NCBI GenBank assembly: GCA_022563535.1
Contig: JADFNE010000002.1
Location: forward strand, 98,505 to 162,504
Reading direction: 5' to 3'
Length of the DNA stretch: 64,000 nt
Source: Myxococcales bacterium
Lineage (GTDB): Bacteria; Myxococcota_A; UBA9160; UBA4427
Shown: positions 16,299 through 26,591 of the stretch, piece by piece
How positions within the stretch are numbered: the first letter of the stretch is position 1
Layout: every line of letters begins with the position of its first letter
Notes under the pieces: generated by a model
Told to the model about the DNA's origin: nothing
Databases searched by the model: none
The model's input: the letters and a program-made list of their open reading frames with translations, nothing else
Position numbers and translations under genes: made by a program

Positions 16299-17222
16299 TC
16301 AGAGCGACGGTGGGGCAAATCCGGCTGCAGCTTGAGCCCCATCCCAATTGAACGAGACTTCGCGTTTCATGCTCGGCTTTCGCATCCGGAAGATCTTTGT
16401 CCGGCGCACCACCCGTTCGATGATTTCGAACAGTCGCTCGGCCGCGTCGGGATCGTGAAATGGAGCAAAAACGTGCTGCAGGATGTCGTTTGCGGCCGCA
16501 TCCTGGGTCAACGATTCGCCCCGGGAATCTTCGGCGGAAGCTAGAATGTGAATCGCCTCCAGTGGAACTCGTCCCATCCCGGGGTCGGGGCAATCGATTC
16601 GCCAAGAAGCCTGGTGAACCCACACCCGCGTATCGCTGATGGCGTCGCGCTCGAGGACCGGTCGCAAGACAACCTGTCCGCAGCAGCGAGAGTCGGGAGC
16701 CGCACCCATGAACGCCGACTGGATCGCGTTCGAACCCATTCCGGCGTTCCCAGCGTCAATGAACAGACGCGCCTGTCTGTCCTGTATCGATACGGTTCCG
16801 TTCACAATCAGACAGCCTTCGCGCATCAACCGGTGAAGCATGATCAGTTCGTCGAGGGGATGTGCGAGCGGATAAGGATCCGTCGCAGCGTATTCCGGCG
16901 AGACAACAATTTCGCCGTAACGAAAATCAGCATCGAAGCGCGCGGTCCGTTGGCATCCATCGGCTCCGTAGATCGCCACCACCCAGTTCTCGCCTTCCCA
17001 ACCGATTTCGAAGCGAAGGCCACGCGACTCATAGCGGAAGGTGTCTCCGAGCGGTCGCCGGGGTCTGGCCACGCGAACGCCAATGTGAACGTCGGGGTCG
17101 ACCGGTGCGCACGCCAGGCTCCGGGTTCGCTCGTCAGGCCACTGCCATGCGAGATTCGACGGAACCTCGATCGCCAACGTCACTCCCGCCATCTCAATTC
17201 CGCGCAGTTTCGACCTGCCCAT
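16299..17222 (-). CDS. HprK-like protein with degenerate P-loop
   Basis: The product is 307 residues from ATG 17222 (AGGGG 4-5 nt upstream); the frame is open to 17303. The fold order resembles HPr-kinase-like proteins found with peptide-modification cassettes: an N-terminal beta-rich part (about 1-110), then LIMLHRLMREGCLIVNGTVS and a P-loop-like strand-turn ARLFIDAGNAGMGSN (152-165). The lysine of GxxGxGK[ST] is replaced by serine (S164), so ATP binding is doubtful. The C-terminal part includes ILQHVFAPFHDPDAAERLFE. No PqqD-like or radical-SAM partner is nearby. The HprK relationship is inferred from pattern only. Confidence 0.5.
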   Translation of the reverse strand: MGRSKLRGIEMAGVTLAIEVPSNLAWQWPDERTRSLACAPVDPDVHIGVRVARPRRPLGDTFRYESRGLRFEIGWEGENWVVAIYGADGCQRTARFDADFRYGEIVVSPEYAATDPYPLAHPLDELIMLHRLMREGCLIVNGTVSIQDRQARLFIDAGNAGMGSNAIQSAFMGAAPDSRCCGQVVLRPVLERDAISDTRVWVHQASWRIDCPDPGMGRVPLEAIHILASAEDSRGESLTQDAAANDILQHVFAPFHDPDAAERLFEIIERVVRRTKIFRMRKPSMKREVSFNWDGAQAAAGFAPPSL

Positions 17223-17649
17223 TTTTCCCCTCACTCTCGAAGTCTCATTCGGCGACATCCGAAGCAATTCCCTGATGTCGTGTTTCAGTAATGGGCATCT
17301 CATCGGTAACTCAGGTGATTCCTTTACACTCAGACCGTAAAAAACCGGGGCTGACTGGAGTTTTCATCCGATATCGAGCGAATGGCTTGGGCGGTGCCCC
17401 GTCAGCGCCGATGTGGGCTGCGCCAAGGGCCCCAGCCTGATTCAGGGTCGCTGTTTTGGCAGATCTGCGGTAACGACTGGGATCTGAACCGATGGGCGCT
17501 CCAACTCGAAATACCCTCGAAAAACCGTAGTGCGCGAGCCCCGCGCCCGAAAAGCTTCATTCATTCGCCTATCGGCCTGAGGCCAGGGCTCGCGACCGAG
17601 TCCCCGTCTCCCGACCCCCGGCCCGGGCGCGAGATGGGAACACCGCGCC
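17223..17649. other. divergent intergenic region upstream of mgtE
   Basis: 427 bp separate the HprK-like gene (minus) and mgtE (plus). I looked for a magnesium-sensing M-box leader and did not find its conserved sequence blocks. No convincing promoter pair or hairpin terminator stands out. Confidence 0.5.
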
Positions 17650-19023
17650 ATGGCGAAAACGACAAACAGCTCGACGGGTCCGGTCATTACGACCCGCGTG
17701 CTGCGTCGTTTACTCGAAGGCGGCATGCATTCTCGGGTCGAGCGCCTGCTCGAGCGAATCCATCCCGCAGATCTGAGTCCGCTGCTCACGGACCTGACCC
17801 CCGACGAAACCCGAACGGTGATCGACCTGTTGTTCAAGCATCACCGAGCGGCGGCCATGCTCAAGCAGCTGCCCCCGGAATTGCTGCCCAAGATATTCGA
17901 GACCGTTTCGGACCAGCGGCTGGTCGACATGCTGGGCCGGGTCGAACTCGATGACATGTTGGAACTGATCGAGGGCATTCCAGAGGATCGTCGGGCATCG
18001 GTGCGCAGCATGCTGCCGGAATCGACGCTCGAGGAGCTGCGCAAAGCGGAGATCTACCCACCGAGCAGCGCCGGTCGCGCGATGACCACCACCTACCTTG
18101 CGCTCGACGAGAAGATGACCGCGCAGGAAGCCATCGACTCCATCCGTGCCAGCAGCGAGCTCGATGAATCGATCCTCTATCTGTACGTAATCGACGAAGA
18201 ACGGCGCTTGCGCGGCGTGGTTCCCATCCGTCGGTTGGTAGCCTCTCCGCCCAATCGGCTGTGCAGTGAGATGATGATTCGCGAAGCGATCAGCACACCT
18301 CCCGAGGCCGACCAGGAAGAGGTCGCAAAGCTGGTGGCGCGCTACGACCTGCTAGCCATCCCGGTGACCGACGTCGACAACACGCTATTGGGAATCATCA
18401 CCGTGGATGACGTGATCGACGTCATCACCGAAGAAGCCACCGAAGACATGTACCACCTCGCCGGTCTCTCCGAGGAAGATCGCGTCTTTACTAGCCCCGT
18501 ACATTCGGTGCGCAAGCGGCTGCCTTGGATGTTCGTGAACCTCGCCACGGTATTTGTCGCCGCAGGGGTCGTCGGCTTGTTTCAGCAAACGATCGAAAAC
18601 CTGGTGGCACTCGCAATGCTGCTCCCGGTGGTGGCGGGCATGGGAGGTAACGGCGGCATTCAGACCCTGACGGTCATTACTCGTGCGATCGCTCTGGAGG
18701 AAATCGAGTTTTCGAGCGGGATTCGGGCCGTCGGCAAGGAACTCTTGGTTGGACTCATGATCGGTGCCATCACCGGGCTCGCAAGCGCGGGCATCGTCAC
18801 CTTGTGGCAGGGCAACCCCGTGCTGGGCCTGGTGATCTTCATTGCGATGGTGGGCACCATGGCGGTTGCGGGCCTGCTCGGCGCGTCGGTACCCCTCGCA
18901 CTCAAGGCTCTGGGGCAAGATCCCGCCCTGGGTGCTGGGGTGGTCGTGACGTTCTTCACCGACGCCTTCGGCTTTGCTTCGTTCCTCGGCATCGCGACGC
19001 TTTTAATGGACCATTTGCTCTAG
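17650..19023 (+). CDS. mgtE: magnesium transporter MgtE
   Basis: A 457-residue protein with the full MgtE plan: an N-terminal superhelical domain (about 15-130, with HPADLSPLLTDLTPDE), two CBS domains (about 135-260, ending LLGIITVDDVIDVITEEATED), a connecting helix, and five membrane helices (about 285-455) including VVAGMGGNGGIQTLTV and the C-terminal VVTFFTDAFGFASFLGIA. The cytosolic domains sense magnesium and close the channel. It is one of few plus-strand genes here and overlaps the end of the convergent HtrA-like gene by 4 nt. Confidence 0.96.
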   Translation: MAKTTNSSTGPVITTRVLRRLLEGGMHSRVERLLERIHPADLSPLLTDLTPDETRTVIDLLFKHHRAAAMLKQLPPELLPKIFETVSDQRLVDMLGRVELDDMLELIEGIPEDRRASVRSMLPESTLEELRKAEIYPPSSAGRAMTTTYLALDEKMTAQEAIDSIRASSELDESILYLYVIDEERRLRGVVPIRRLVASPPNRLCSEMMIREAISTPPEADQEEVAKLVARYDLLAIPVTDVDNTLLGIITVDDVIDVITEEATEDMYHLAGLSEEDRVFTSPVHSVRKRLPWMFVNLATVFVAAGVVGLFQQTIENLVALAMLLPVVAGMGGNGGIQTLTVITRAIALEEIEFSSGIRAVGKELLVGLMIGAITGLASAGIVTLWQGNPVLGLVIFIAMVGTMAVAGLLGASVPLALKALGQDPALGAGVVVTFFTDAFGFASFLGIATLLMDHLL

Positions 19024-21812
19024 CCCGGATCGACGCGCCGGCGCGACCAGCCCTTGTCGTCGCGAACCAACTCGTAGGTCGGCCAGAAATCAAGATCGAG
19101 TTTGAGGGTGATGACCTCAATGCGACCGTCGAGATCGACCAATTCGATGCGCACGGCGCCGCGATCTGGCTTGTGCGCAACCACGTCGAGAAAGGCGTCG
19201 AGGTCTGGTGTGGGTATGCCGTCCACCGCGGTAATCCGTCGGGTTGCGCGCAAGCCATAGCGATTGGCCGGCGAACCAAACCAGAAGCGAGCCACGTAGA
19301 CCCCGGAGCGGGGAAGTTTGCGCTGGGTCGCAACCGCGGGGGGCGGTCGTTGCAGCAAAGTGCCCGCCCACAGCAGAGCCCGCTGAGTGCCCGCACCGTG
19401 CATCAACTGGGTGGGGACCGTGAGTTCGAGTTCGTCGCCGTCGCGCAAGATCCGCAGATTCACTCGCTCGGCCTGACAGGCGCGCTCGACATGGGCGAAG
19501 TCTGAAACGGGATCACCCTCGATTTCGAGCAGGAGATCGCCTTCTTCGAGCAGATCTGCGGCGGGACTTCCAAAGCTGAGCCGGACGACCGAGAGCACTC
19601 GTGCTGCGGTGGGGTTGGCCTTTTCGAGCTGCGCGGCCCGAGCATCGGAAAGACCGCGGTCCCGCGCCGCCGCAATGTTTAGCGGACTCAATTCAACACC
19701 CAGACTACGCCAGTTGATGTCGATGCCCGCTTGCAACGGTTCGATGATCTCGATCACGCGCTCGATCGGAATCCCGACGAAGAACGAAACCATGTTCTTG
19801 CCGTGCCCGCTCGAATAGGATGCCCAGAGGGCGTGCACCCTCCCCTTCGCATCCGAGAGCACGCCGCCGATGGTCGAGGTCGAATCGGTGATCGCGTAAC
19901 CGTCGAGATTTCGATCGCGAAACCGCGGCGGATAGGTAAGCGAAAGCGAGATCGGTTCCAGTCCAGAAATTTTGGTCTTTCGCGAGATCAACCGTTGTCG
20001 CAAGCTCAAACCGACCAGCCACACGTCGTCTCCCGCGCTGAGAGACCGGGGCCGCAGGGTGGCGGCGCGAATTGGCGTATTTCCAACCAGGCGCGGGTCG
20101 TAGCGAATCACCGCGAGATTGTGCTCGGGGTGCAGATAGACGACCTCCCCGGGCACCTGGACCGAACCGCCGAAGGTCAGGGTCACGTCGCCCATGGCAA
20201 TGGGCACGGTTTCGCGATCGACCACCACCAGACCGCGCTTGGCATCGACCACGAGACCCGCTCCCTGGAAGCTATCGCCGTGAACTCCGTCCAGGCGATA
20301 CGGGATGTCGTAGGTCACCGTGGCAATCGACGGAGCGAGCGAGCGCAGTGCACGGTCGCCCTCTTCGGTGAAGCGCGTGCTGGCCGGCTTCAACAATTCC
20401 GGTGGCGGCGGAGCAGGAGATAGCTCACACGGCCAACGCCCGATGGAATCGTCGCGAGTGCATCGCTGCATCGTGAACCAGCGGCGGTCTACCCGGACCA
20501 CCGAGATCGCTGTGGAGCGCGGACTGCGAAGGGAGTAGTGCCGAATCGGGACTCGCGCACCATCGGCCTTCGACGACATTTCCTTTTCGAACGCTTCCAA
20601 GGTCGGAACGTCTACACCGTCGACCTGGGTAATGATCGAACCCGCAGCGATTCGCGCATTTCCCAGCGAATAACCGGGCGCCGAGACGAATACTCCGCTG
20701 ATCGGAACCGAATAATTGCGCGCCTGCTGATAGGAAAGTTCGTTGAGAATGCCGCCGCCAAACTCGAGGTAGCGCGAAGGTGTGATGGCGTGCAGATCAC
20801 CCACGGTCAACTCGACAGAAATAGGTTCGCCACCGCGCTCGACTTCCACCATCACGGTTTTTCCGACGTGATTGTCGAGGACGACTTCAATGGGAATGAA
20901 CGCGGTCACGAATTTTCCGTTGAGCCGAACAATGATGTCGCCCGGCGCCAGATGACCATCCGCTGGACCTTCTCGGACATTCTGGCTCACCACGATCATT
21001 CCGGTGCCGTCGGGAAAACGTCTGCGAGACTCGGCCTCGGTCTCTGGGCGCAGGCCCAGGCGGCGCAATTCGTCGTAGGGGAGATGCTTCAGGGTTGTTT
21101 GCAGGGTTCCGCGCGAAACAGGATCTCCCGCGCGTATCAGGTCCAGGGCACGCACGACGCGATCGAGAGGCAGGTAAAAACTCGAAGCCGCTGATCGCGA
21201 CCCCCCGGCGTTGATCGCAATCACGTCCCCATCGAGATCCACAACGGGAGATCCAGAAGACCCACCTGACGTACTCGAAGCGGCCTGGTAGTAGAATGTA
21301 TTGAAGTCGTTGTAGCCCGAGCGACCGTAGGCCGGCGCGTCCCGATCCAGGCGCGCCAGGGTCCCGGCTAGAAACGAGAGCTTTTCGCCGGCGTCATTTC
21401 CCACGACGCGGATTTCGACGCCCACGTGAGCTTTCTCGGGCGCGAGGTGCAGGGGCTTCACATCCATGAATTTCACATCTGCGGGGTCGAACCGGTAAAA
21501 GCCAAAGTCGTGAACGGGATCGCGATAGATCGCGTGGACATCCACCTCTTCGTTATTCAGAAAAACGGCTTCAGAAACCACCGGGCCCGGCATCACTACG
21601 TGGCGATTGGTGAGCAGAATGCCTCGCTCTGCATCGACGACGAAACCGGTTGCCGTCATGTAGCCCGTGGAGTTCCCGTCGAAGGCGCGCGGGGCATTGA
21701 CTCTCATCACGACGACCGAGGCGGCAACCCGGTCGAGGACGTCTTGCCATCCGTTGGCCGAAGGCGCGACCGCAGCAGCGCCGAGCGCCAGAGTAAGGAG
21801 TGCGTGCAGCAT
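19020..21812 (-). CDS. tandem HtrA/DegP-like serine protease (Nma111-like), one active and one dead protease unit
   Basis: The product is 930 residues with an N-terminal signal peptide (about 1-20). The first trypsin-like domain has a full triad: H71 (LLTNRHVV), D102 (DPVHDFGFY) and S186 (TSGGSSGSPV). One or two PDZ domains follow (about 265-450). A second protease-like domain (about 495-720) has lost all three residues: the His site reads VVDRETV, the Asp site HPEHNLAVI and the Ser site TSTIGGVL. Two more PDZ-like domains end the protein. This duplicated layout with a degenerate second unit recalls yeast Nma111 and its bacterial relatives. Envelope protein quality control is likely. It follows ribE by 6 nt and converges on mgtE. 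Confidence 0.85.
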   Translation of the reverse strand: MLHALLTLALGAAAVAPSANGWQDVLDRVAASVVVMRVNAPRAFDGNSTGYMTATGFVVDAERGILLTNRHVVMPGPVVSEAVFLNNEEVDVHAIYRDPVHDFGFYRFDPADVKFMDVKPLHLAPEKAHVGVEIRVVGNDAGEKLSFLAGTLARLDRDAPAYGRSGYNDFNTFYYQAASSTSGGSSGSPVVDLDGDVIAINAGGSRSAASSFYLPLDRVVRALDLIRAGDPVSRGTLQTTLKHLPYDELRRLGLRPETEAESRRRFPDGTGMIVVSQNVREGPADGHLAPGDIIVRLNGKFVTAFIPIEVVLDNHVGKTVMVEVERGGEPISVELTVGDLHAITPSRYLEFGGGILNELSYQQARNYSVPISGVFVSAPGYSLGNARIAAGSIITQVDGVDVPTLEAFEKEMSSKADGARVPIRHYSLRSPRSTAISVVRVDRRWFTMQRCTRDDSIGRWPCELSPAPPPPELLKPASTRFTEEGDRALRSLAPSIATVTYDIPYRLDGVHGDSFQGAGLVVDAKRGLVVVDRETVPIAMGDVTLTFGGSVQVPGEVVYLHPEHNLAVIRYDPRLVGNTPIRAATLRPRSLSAGDDVWLVGLSLRQRLISRKTKISGLEPISLSLTYPPRFRDRNLDGYAITDSTSTIGGVLSDAKGRVHALWASYSSGHGKNMVSFFVGIPIERVIEIIEPLQAGIDINWRSLGVELSPLNIAAARDRGLSDARAAQLEKANPTAARVLSVVRLSFGSPAADLLEEGDLLLEIEGDPVSDFAHVERACQAERVNLRILRDGDELELTVPTQLMHGAGTQRALLWAGTLLQRPPPAVATQRKLPRSGVYVARFWFGSPANRYGLRATRRITAVDGIPTPDLDAFLDVVAHKPDRGAVRIELVDLDGRIEVITLKLDLDFWPTYELVRDDKGWSRRRVDPG

Positions 21813-21818
21813 TTGAAA

Positions 21819-22424
21819 CTATTTGACCTCAGGGGCGATTCGCGCCAGATAGCGTGAGATGTACTTGCCGAGAATGTCCGCTTCGAGGTTCACCGGGTCT
21901 TCTTTCGCAAGTCCGCCCAGGGTCGTGACCTCGAGGGTGTGAGGAATCAGCGCAACGTGGAATCCCGCTTCACCCGCCTCGACCACGGTAAGAGACACCC
22001 CGTGGACCGTAACGGATCCCTTATTCACGAGCAGGCCCGCCAATTCTCTCGAACATTCAATATGCAGTTCGACATCGTTGGCCTTTCGCTTGAGGTCGAC
22101 GACCCTTCCGACACCGTCCACGTGGCCCTGAACGATATGGCCATCGAAGCGGCCATCGGCTCGCATGGCCCGCTCGAGATTGACCTTGGATCCCTTTACC
22201 AGGGAGCCCACCGCAGTGCAGTCCAGTGTTTCTCGCACGGCCTCAAAACTGACTTCGTCGCCCACCAGATCGCACACGGTCAAGCAGGCACCGTCTACGG
22301 CGATGCTGTCTCCGAGCGAAACTCCCTCGACTACCCCGGGCGCCCACACTTGCAGACGACAGCCGTCACCTCGGGGCACGGCCGAGATGACCTCGCCCAC
22401 GGTTTCCACGATTCCAGTAAACAT
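21819..22424 (-). CDS. ribE: riboflavin synthase (alpha chain)
   Basis: A 201-residue protein made of two lumazine-binding repeats. It begins MFTGIVETVGEV, the near-invariant family start. Repeat 1 includes GDSIAVDGACLTV and repeat 2 NKGSVTVHGVSLTV. GHIVQGHVDGVG joins them. The enzyme dismutates two 6,7-dimethyl-8-ribityllumazine molecules to riboflavin. No other rib gene is adjacent; it lies between thrC and the HtrA-like gene on the same strand, an unusual setting. Confidence 0.95.
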   Translation of the reverse strand: MFTGIVETVGEVISAVPRGDGCRLQVWAPGVVEGVSLGDSIAVDGACLTVCDLVGDEVSFEAVRETLDCTAVGSLVKGSKVNLERAMRADGRFDGHIVQGHVDGVGRVVDLKRKANDVELHIECSRELAGLLVNKGSVTVHGVSLTVVEAGEAGFHVALIPHTLEVTTLGGLAKEDPVNLEADILGKYISRYLARIAPEVK

Positions 22425-22492
22425 TGAGCGAATCGCCCTCCTCGAGGAGCCAAGGGGCTCCGGAACAACTCAGCGCTGCGGAACACTAGCCC

Positions 22493-23851
22493 TCAGCTGC
22501 TCCGACGCAGATCGATCTCGCTCATCATTCGATCGCGAACCTGCTGATAGTCGGCCGGCAACTCGATCGGGGGATTGGGATGCTCCGGAATGGTGTCGGC
22601 CACCGACATGTTGTGATAATTCAATTTGAAATCGATGAACTTGAGACCGTGGGCCGTCGAAATCACCACCACCCGGTCACTCGACTTGATCAAGCCTCGC
22701 TCGATCAACTTGGTGGTCGCGGCGATCGCCACACCGGTGTGCGGACAGTTGAACAAACCAGTGCGATCTGCCCGAGCACAGGCTTCCATGATTTCGACTT
22801 CGCTCGCCTGCTCGACCACGCCGTCGTACCGGACCAGGGCATCAATTGCCTTCTTGATCGAGACTGGGTTGCCAATTTGAATGGCACTGGCCACGGTCGT
22901 CCGGGCTGCAATTGGCTCGAAGGTCTTGAAGTCCTTCTGGTAGGAGAGGTAGAGCGGGTTCGCGGATTCGGCCTGGGCTACGCAAATGCGAGGCTTTCGC
23001 GGGATCAGCCCGAGCTCGAGCATCATGTCCAATCCCTTGGCCAGGGCCGAGACGTTCCCGAGGTTGCCGCCGGGAATCACCAACCAGTCGGGCACCTCCC
23101 AATCGAACTGCTGAACGATCTCCGCAGCGATGGTTTTCTGGCCCTCGATCCGCAAGCTGTTCATCGAATTGGCGAGATAGATCCCATCTTTTTCAGCCAC
23201 GCGCCGGACAATCTCCATACAGCCGTCGAAGTCGGTATCGAGTGAAAAGACGATCGCGCCGTTGGCGACCGGTTGGATGAGCTGGGCCATCGAGATCTTG
23301 CCCTTTGGTAGGAACACGATGGACGGTATGCCCGCCGCCGCCGCGTAGGCCGCAAGGGCCGCCGAGGTGTCGCCGGTCGAGGCACAAGCCACGGCCGGGA
23401 TCTCCTTTCCCCGGGAAATCATTTCCTTGACCATCGACACCAGCACCGTCATGCCGAGATCCTTGAACGAACCAGTATGGGAATTGCCGCAGAGTTTGAT
23501 CCACAGATCTTCCACCCCAAGCTCCCGGCCGAAGCGCTCGGCCCAATAGAGATTGGTGTTGCCCTCGTACATTGAAACCACGTTGTTGCTCTGGATCTCG
23601 GGCAGTACCCATTCTTTCATGCACCAGACACCCGAGCCGTAGGGCCACTCGCTGCCGCCGCGGCGTTTCGCAAACAGGTTCTTCCATTCGGAGGCTGTGG
23701 TCTTGCGAAGCTCTTCCATGTCGTGAACGACCTGCAGCAGACCGCCACTGCGATCCGTATACACGATCTCGTCGAGGGCGTAGCGCTCGCTTGTGTCGTC
23801 CAAGCTCTCGAACCAGGCGGTGTGGTGGGGCTTGTTCCCAGATCCAGCCAT
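22493..23851 (-). CDS. thrC: threonine synthase
   Basis: The product is 452 residues from ATG 23851, right after the hom stop and 9 nt after GAGG; the frame is open to 23881 inside hom. It is a PLP fold-type II enzyme: the Schiff-base lysine is in [11 protein letters not shown], the [17 protein letters not shown] stretch binds phosphate, and [14 protein letters not shown] follows. It converts O-phosphohomoserine to threonine. Its N terminus ([20 protein letters not shown]) matches the plant-like/class with a long N-terminal domain. The hom-thrC pairing supports the call; thrB is not in the window. Confidence 0.94.
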   Translation of the reverse strand: MAGSGNKPHHTAWFESLDDTSERYALDEIVYTDRSGGLLQVVHDMEELRKTTASEWKNLFAKRRGGSEWPYGSGVWCMKEWVLPEIQSNNVVSMYEGNTNLYWAERFGRELGVEDLWIKLCGNSHTGSFKDLGMTVLVSMVKEMISRGKEIPAVACASTGDTSAALAAYAAAAGIPSIVFLPKGKISMAQLIQPVANGAIVFSLDTDFDGCMEIVRRVAEKDGIYLANSMNSLRIEGQKTIAAEIVQQFDWEVPDWLVIPGGNLGNVSALAKGLDMMLELGLIPRKPRICVAQAESANPLYLSYQKDFKTFEPIAARTTVASAIQIGNPVSIKKAIDALVRYDGVVEQASEVEIMEACARADRTGLFNCPHTGVAIAATTKLIERGLIKSSDRVVVISTAHGLKFIDFKLNYHNMSVADTIPEHPNPPIELPADYQQVRDRMMSEIDLRRSS

Positions 23852-23852
23852 C

Positions 23853-25196
23853 CTAGAGATCCTCTTCAATACGGATGACACTCGATTCCGCGGTCACTTC
23901 GGACAATCCGTCGATCAACACGAGCGCCTCTCGCAACGCAGATTCCTTGACCTCGTGGGTCCACAGGACCAGCGGCACCGAGGTCTCGCCGCAGAGCGCT
24001 GCCCGCTGGGTGATCGACTCGATCCCAACGCCGCACTTTCCGAGCGCACTTGCGATCTTGGCCAACACCCCGGGGCGATCCAGGGCTTCGATTCGCAGGT
24101 AGTAGCGCGACACCAGATCACCCAGAGAGAGTAGCGGTTTGGGGCTGAGGGCGGCCTGGGGGAAGCCGAGCGGTGCAACGCGCCCGCTCTGCCCCCGGCG
24201 AATTTCCCGAGCCAATTCCATCAGATCACCCACTACGGCGCTCGCGGTGGGGAGTGCTCCGGCGCCCGCTCCGTAGAAGAGGGTGGGACCGACTGCATCT
24301 CCCCGCACCGCAACGGCGTTCATCGCGCCGTCGACATTGGCCAGCAGGCTGTCGCGCGGAATCATGGTCGGGTGCACCCGGGCTTCGATCACCTCGCGGC
24401 CGTCCGCGTCCAGGTGATGCTTCGCAATCCCCAGCAGCTTGATCCGGTAGCCGTTATTGGCTGCGGACTCGAAGTCGAGCGGAATCAGCTTCCCGATCCC
24501 TTCCGTCGAGATCGATTTGAAATCCAGGGTCGAGCCAAACGCCATCGAGGTCAGCAGCGCAAGCTTGTGCGCCGCGTCCACGCCCTCGACGTCGAAGGTG
24601 GGATCGGCCTCCGCGTAGCCGAGATCCTGGGCCTGCTTCAATACATCTTCGAACGCCGCGCCGGTTCGCTCCATCTCGGTCAACACGAAATTGGTGGTCC
24701 CATTCAGAATCCCGTACACGCTCTGGATCTGATTGGCCGCGAGCCCCTCGCGCAACGAGCGAAGAATGGGAATGCCGCCGCCGACCGCCGCTTCAAAGGC
24801 GACATCGACACCCTGCTTACTTGCCGCGGAAAAGATCTCGTCGCCGTGAACGGCGAGCAATGCCTTGTTTGCGGTCACGACATGCTTGCCGTTCGCGATC
24901 GCGTCGAGGCAGAGCTTGCGCGCAAAGTCGTAACCGCCCACCAACTCGATCACGATATCGACCTCGGGATCAGAGAGCAGCCCCGGGCTGTCGTCGTCAA
25001 AGCGAATTCCCGCCAGATCGACACCGCGATCCGTCTCGAGATCGAGGTCCGCAATGCGCACCAACCGAAGTGGAAACCCCAACCGGGTTTCGATCAGTGA
25101 CGCGTTTTTGATCAACACCTTGGCGACCCCCGCGCCGATGGTGCCGAAGCCCACCAATCCTATCCCTACACCTGCTCGTGCACCTTCAGTGGCCAT
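23853..25196 (-). CDS. hom: homoserine dehydrogenase with ACT domain
   Basis: The protein has 447 residues. The N-terminal Rossmann domain ([19 protein letters not shown]) binds NAD(P). The catalytic domain contains [20 protein letters not shown] and the lysine-bearing [22 protein letters not shown]-terminal ACT domain (about 365-440, [18 protein letters not shown]) likely gives threonine feedback inhibition. It reduces aspartate semialdehyde to homoserine. The stop is 1 nt from the thrC start, so the two are coupled. No aspartokinase fusion is present. Confidence 0.96.
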   Translation of the reverse strand: MATEGARAGVGIGLVGFGTIGAGVAKVLIKNASLIETRLGFPLRLVRIADLDLETDRGVDLAGIRFDDDSPGLLSDPEVDIVIELVGGYDFARKLCLDAIANGKHVVTANKALLAVHGDEIFSAASKQGVDVAFEAAVGGGIPILRSLREGLAANQIQSVYGILNGTTNFVLTEMERTGAAFEDVLKQAQDLGYAEADPTFDVEGVDAAHKLALLTSMAFGSTLDFKSISTEGIGKLIPLDFESAANNGYRIKLLGIAKHHLDADGREVIEARVHPTMIPRDSLLANVDGAMNAVAVRGDAVGPTLFYGAGAGALPTASAVVGDLMELAREIRRGQSGRVAPLGFPQAALSPKPLLSLGDLVSRYYLRIEALDRPGVLAKIASALGKCGVGIESITQRAALCGETSVPLVLWTHEVKESALREALVLIDGLSEVTAESSVIRIEEDL

Positions 25197-25304
25197 CTCT
25201 TTTTATCACCTTCTCGATCATGAGATCGAATTGAAAACCGCCAGACTGGACTGATCGAAATCGACAGTCGATCGCAGCCGCTTCATGCGCGCAAAATGAC
25301 CGAA

Positions 25305-26516
25305 TCAGCCGGAACCCTCGGCGTCGCGCAGGACACGGCGAATGCCCCGAACTGCCTGTCGAATGCGATGCTTGTTTTCGACCAGCGCAAAGCGCACGTG
25401 TCCCTCACCGGTCTCGCCAAAACCAATACCCGCAGATACCGCGACTTTGGCCTGCTTGAGCAACAGCTTCGAAAATTCGAGTGAACCCATGCTGCGAAAC
25501 GCCTCTGGAATCTTGGCCCAGACAAACATCGTCGCAAGCGGTTTGTCGATCTTCCACATGCCTTCCCCGGGTTGTCCCAGCCCATCGACGAGCGCGTCCC
25601 GCCGCCCTTTGTATTCCTGGACGTTCTCAGCGACGCAGTCTTGTGGCCCGCGCAAGGCACTGATGGCCCCGATCTGGATCGACTGGGGCATACCGTAGTC
25701 CAGATAGCTCTTGATGCGCGCGAGAGCTCCGACCATCTCTCGATTGCCGCAGGCAAACCCCACTCTCCAACCCGCCATCGAATGACTCTTCGATAGCGAG
25801 ACAAATTCGATCGCGATGTCCTTGGCCCCCGGCACTTCGAGAATGCTCGGCGGCTTGTAACCATCGAAGGCGATTTCTGCATACGCGAAATCGTGCAGCA
25901 CCATCAGGTCGTGCTCCCGAGCGAATTCGACGACGCGCTCAAAGAACGCGAGATCGACGACCTGGGTGGTGGGATTTGCCGGAAACGAAAGAATCAAGAG
26001 CTTGGGCTTGGGCCAGGTGCGCTTGATCGCCTGATCGAGATTCTCGATGAAGTCAGTATCCGGAGTCAAAGGTACCGCGCGCAAGTCACCACCGGCGATG
26101 ATCACCGAGTACTGATGAATGGGATACGCCGGGTCTTGACACAATACCACGTCACCCGGTCCCACGGTCATCAATACGAAATGCGAAAAGCCTTCCTTGG
26201 CGCCGATCACTGCGATCGCCTCGCCGTCGGGGTCGAGGGTGACTCCGTGACGACGGTCGTACCATTCAGTGATCGCCGCACGCAGGTTGGGAATGCCGCG
26301 GGATTCGGAATAGCGGTGGTTCTTCGGGTTGTGCGCCGCCTCGACGATCTTCTCGATCACATGGGGCGGACTCGGCAGATCGGGATTCCCCATGCCCAGA
26401 TCGACGATGTCCTCTCCCGCTCTGCGCGCGGCGCGCATCAGCCCAATCACCTCCCCCAGGCTGTAGGGAGGAAGCCGCTTCAATTTGTCGAAGTCGTGTC
26501 GAAACTGTTTGGCCAT
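25305..26516 (-). CDS. class I/II aminotransferase, AlaC-like
   Basis: A 403-residue PLP fold-type I enzyme. The N-terminal [26 protein letters not shown] and [13 protein letters not shown] blocks match the AlaC/YfdZ alanine-pyruvate transaminase group. The Schiff-base lysine is in [15 protein letters not shown]. The C terminus has [21 protein letters not shown]-diaminopimelate aminotransferases are related, so the substrate is not certain. It lies 108 nt upstream of hom on the same strand, consistent with aspartate-family or alanine metabolism. Confidence 0.88.
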   Translation of the reverse strand: MAKQFRHDFDKLKRLPPYSLGEVIGLMRAARRAGEDIVDLGMGNPDLPSPPHVIEKIVEAAHNPKNHRYSESRGIPNLRAAITEWYDRRHGVTLDPDGEAIAVIGAKEGFSHFVLMTVGPGDVVLCQDPAYPIHQYSVIIAGGDLRAVPLTPDTDFIENLDQAIKRTWPKPKLLILSFPANPTTQVVDLAFFERVVEFAREHDLMVLHDFAYAEIAFDGYKPPSILEVPGAKDIAIEFVSLSKSHSMAGWRVGFACGNREMVGALARIKSYLDYGMPQSIQIGAISALRGPQDCVAENVQEYKGRRDALVDGLGQPGEGMWKIDKPLATMFVWAKIPEAFRSMGSLEFSKLLLKQAKVAVSAGIGFGETGEGHVRFALVENKHRIRQAVRGIRRVLRDAEGSG

Positions 26517-26591
26517 GGGGATCGCGTCCGATTTTGCCGTACCGGGCGCGAGGTTACAGGAGCACGGCGCCCGGCGGAAGCGCCTGGCAGA

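Noticed and set aside
16093..16623. 176-codon minus frame overlapping the HprK-like gene
   Set aside because: Shadow of the HprK-like gene in another frame.
17304..17649. M-box magnesium riboswitch before mgtE
   Set aside because: Conserved sequence blocks were not found.
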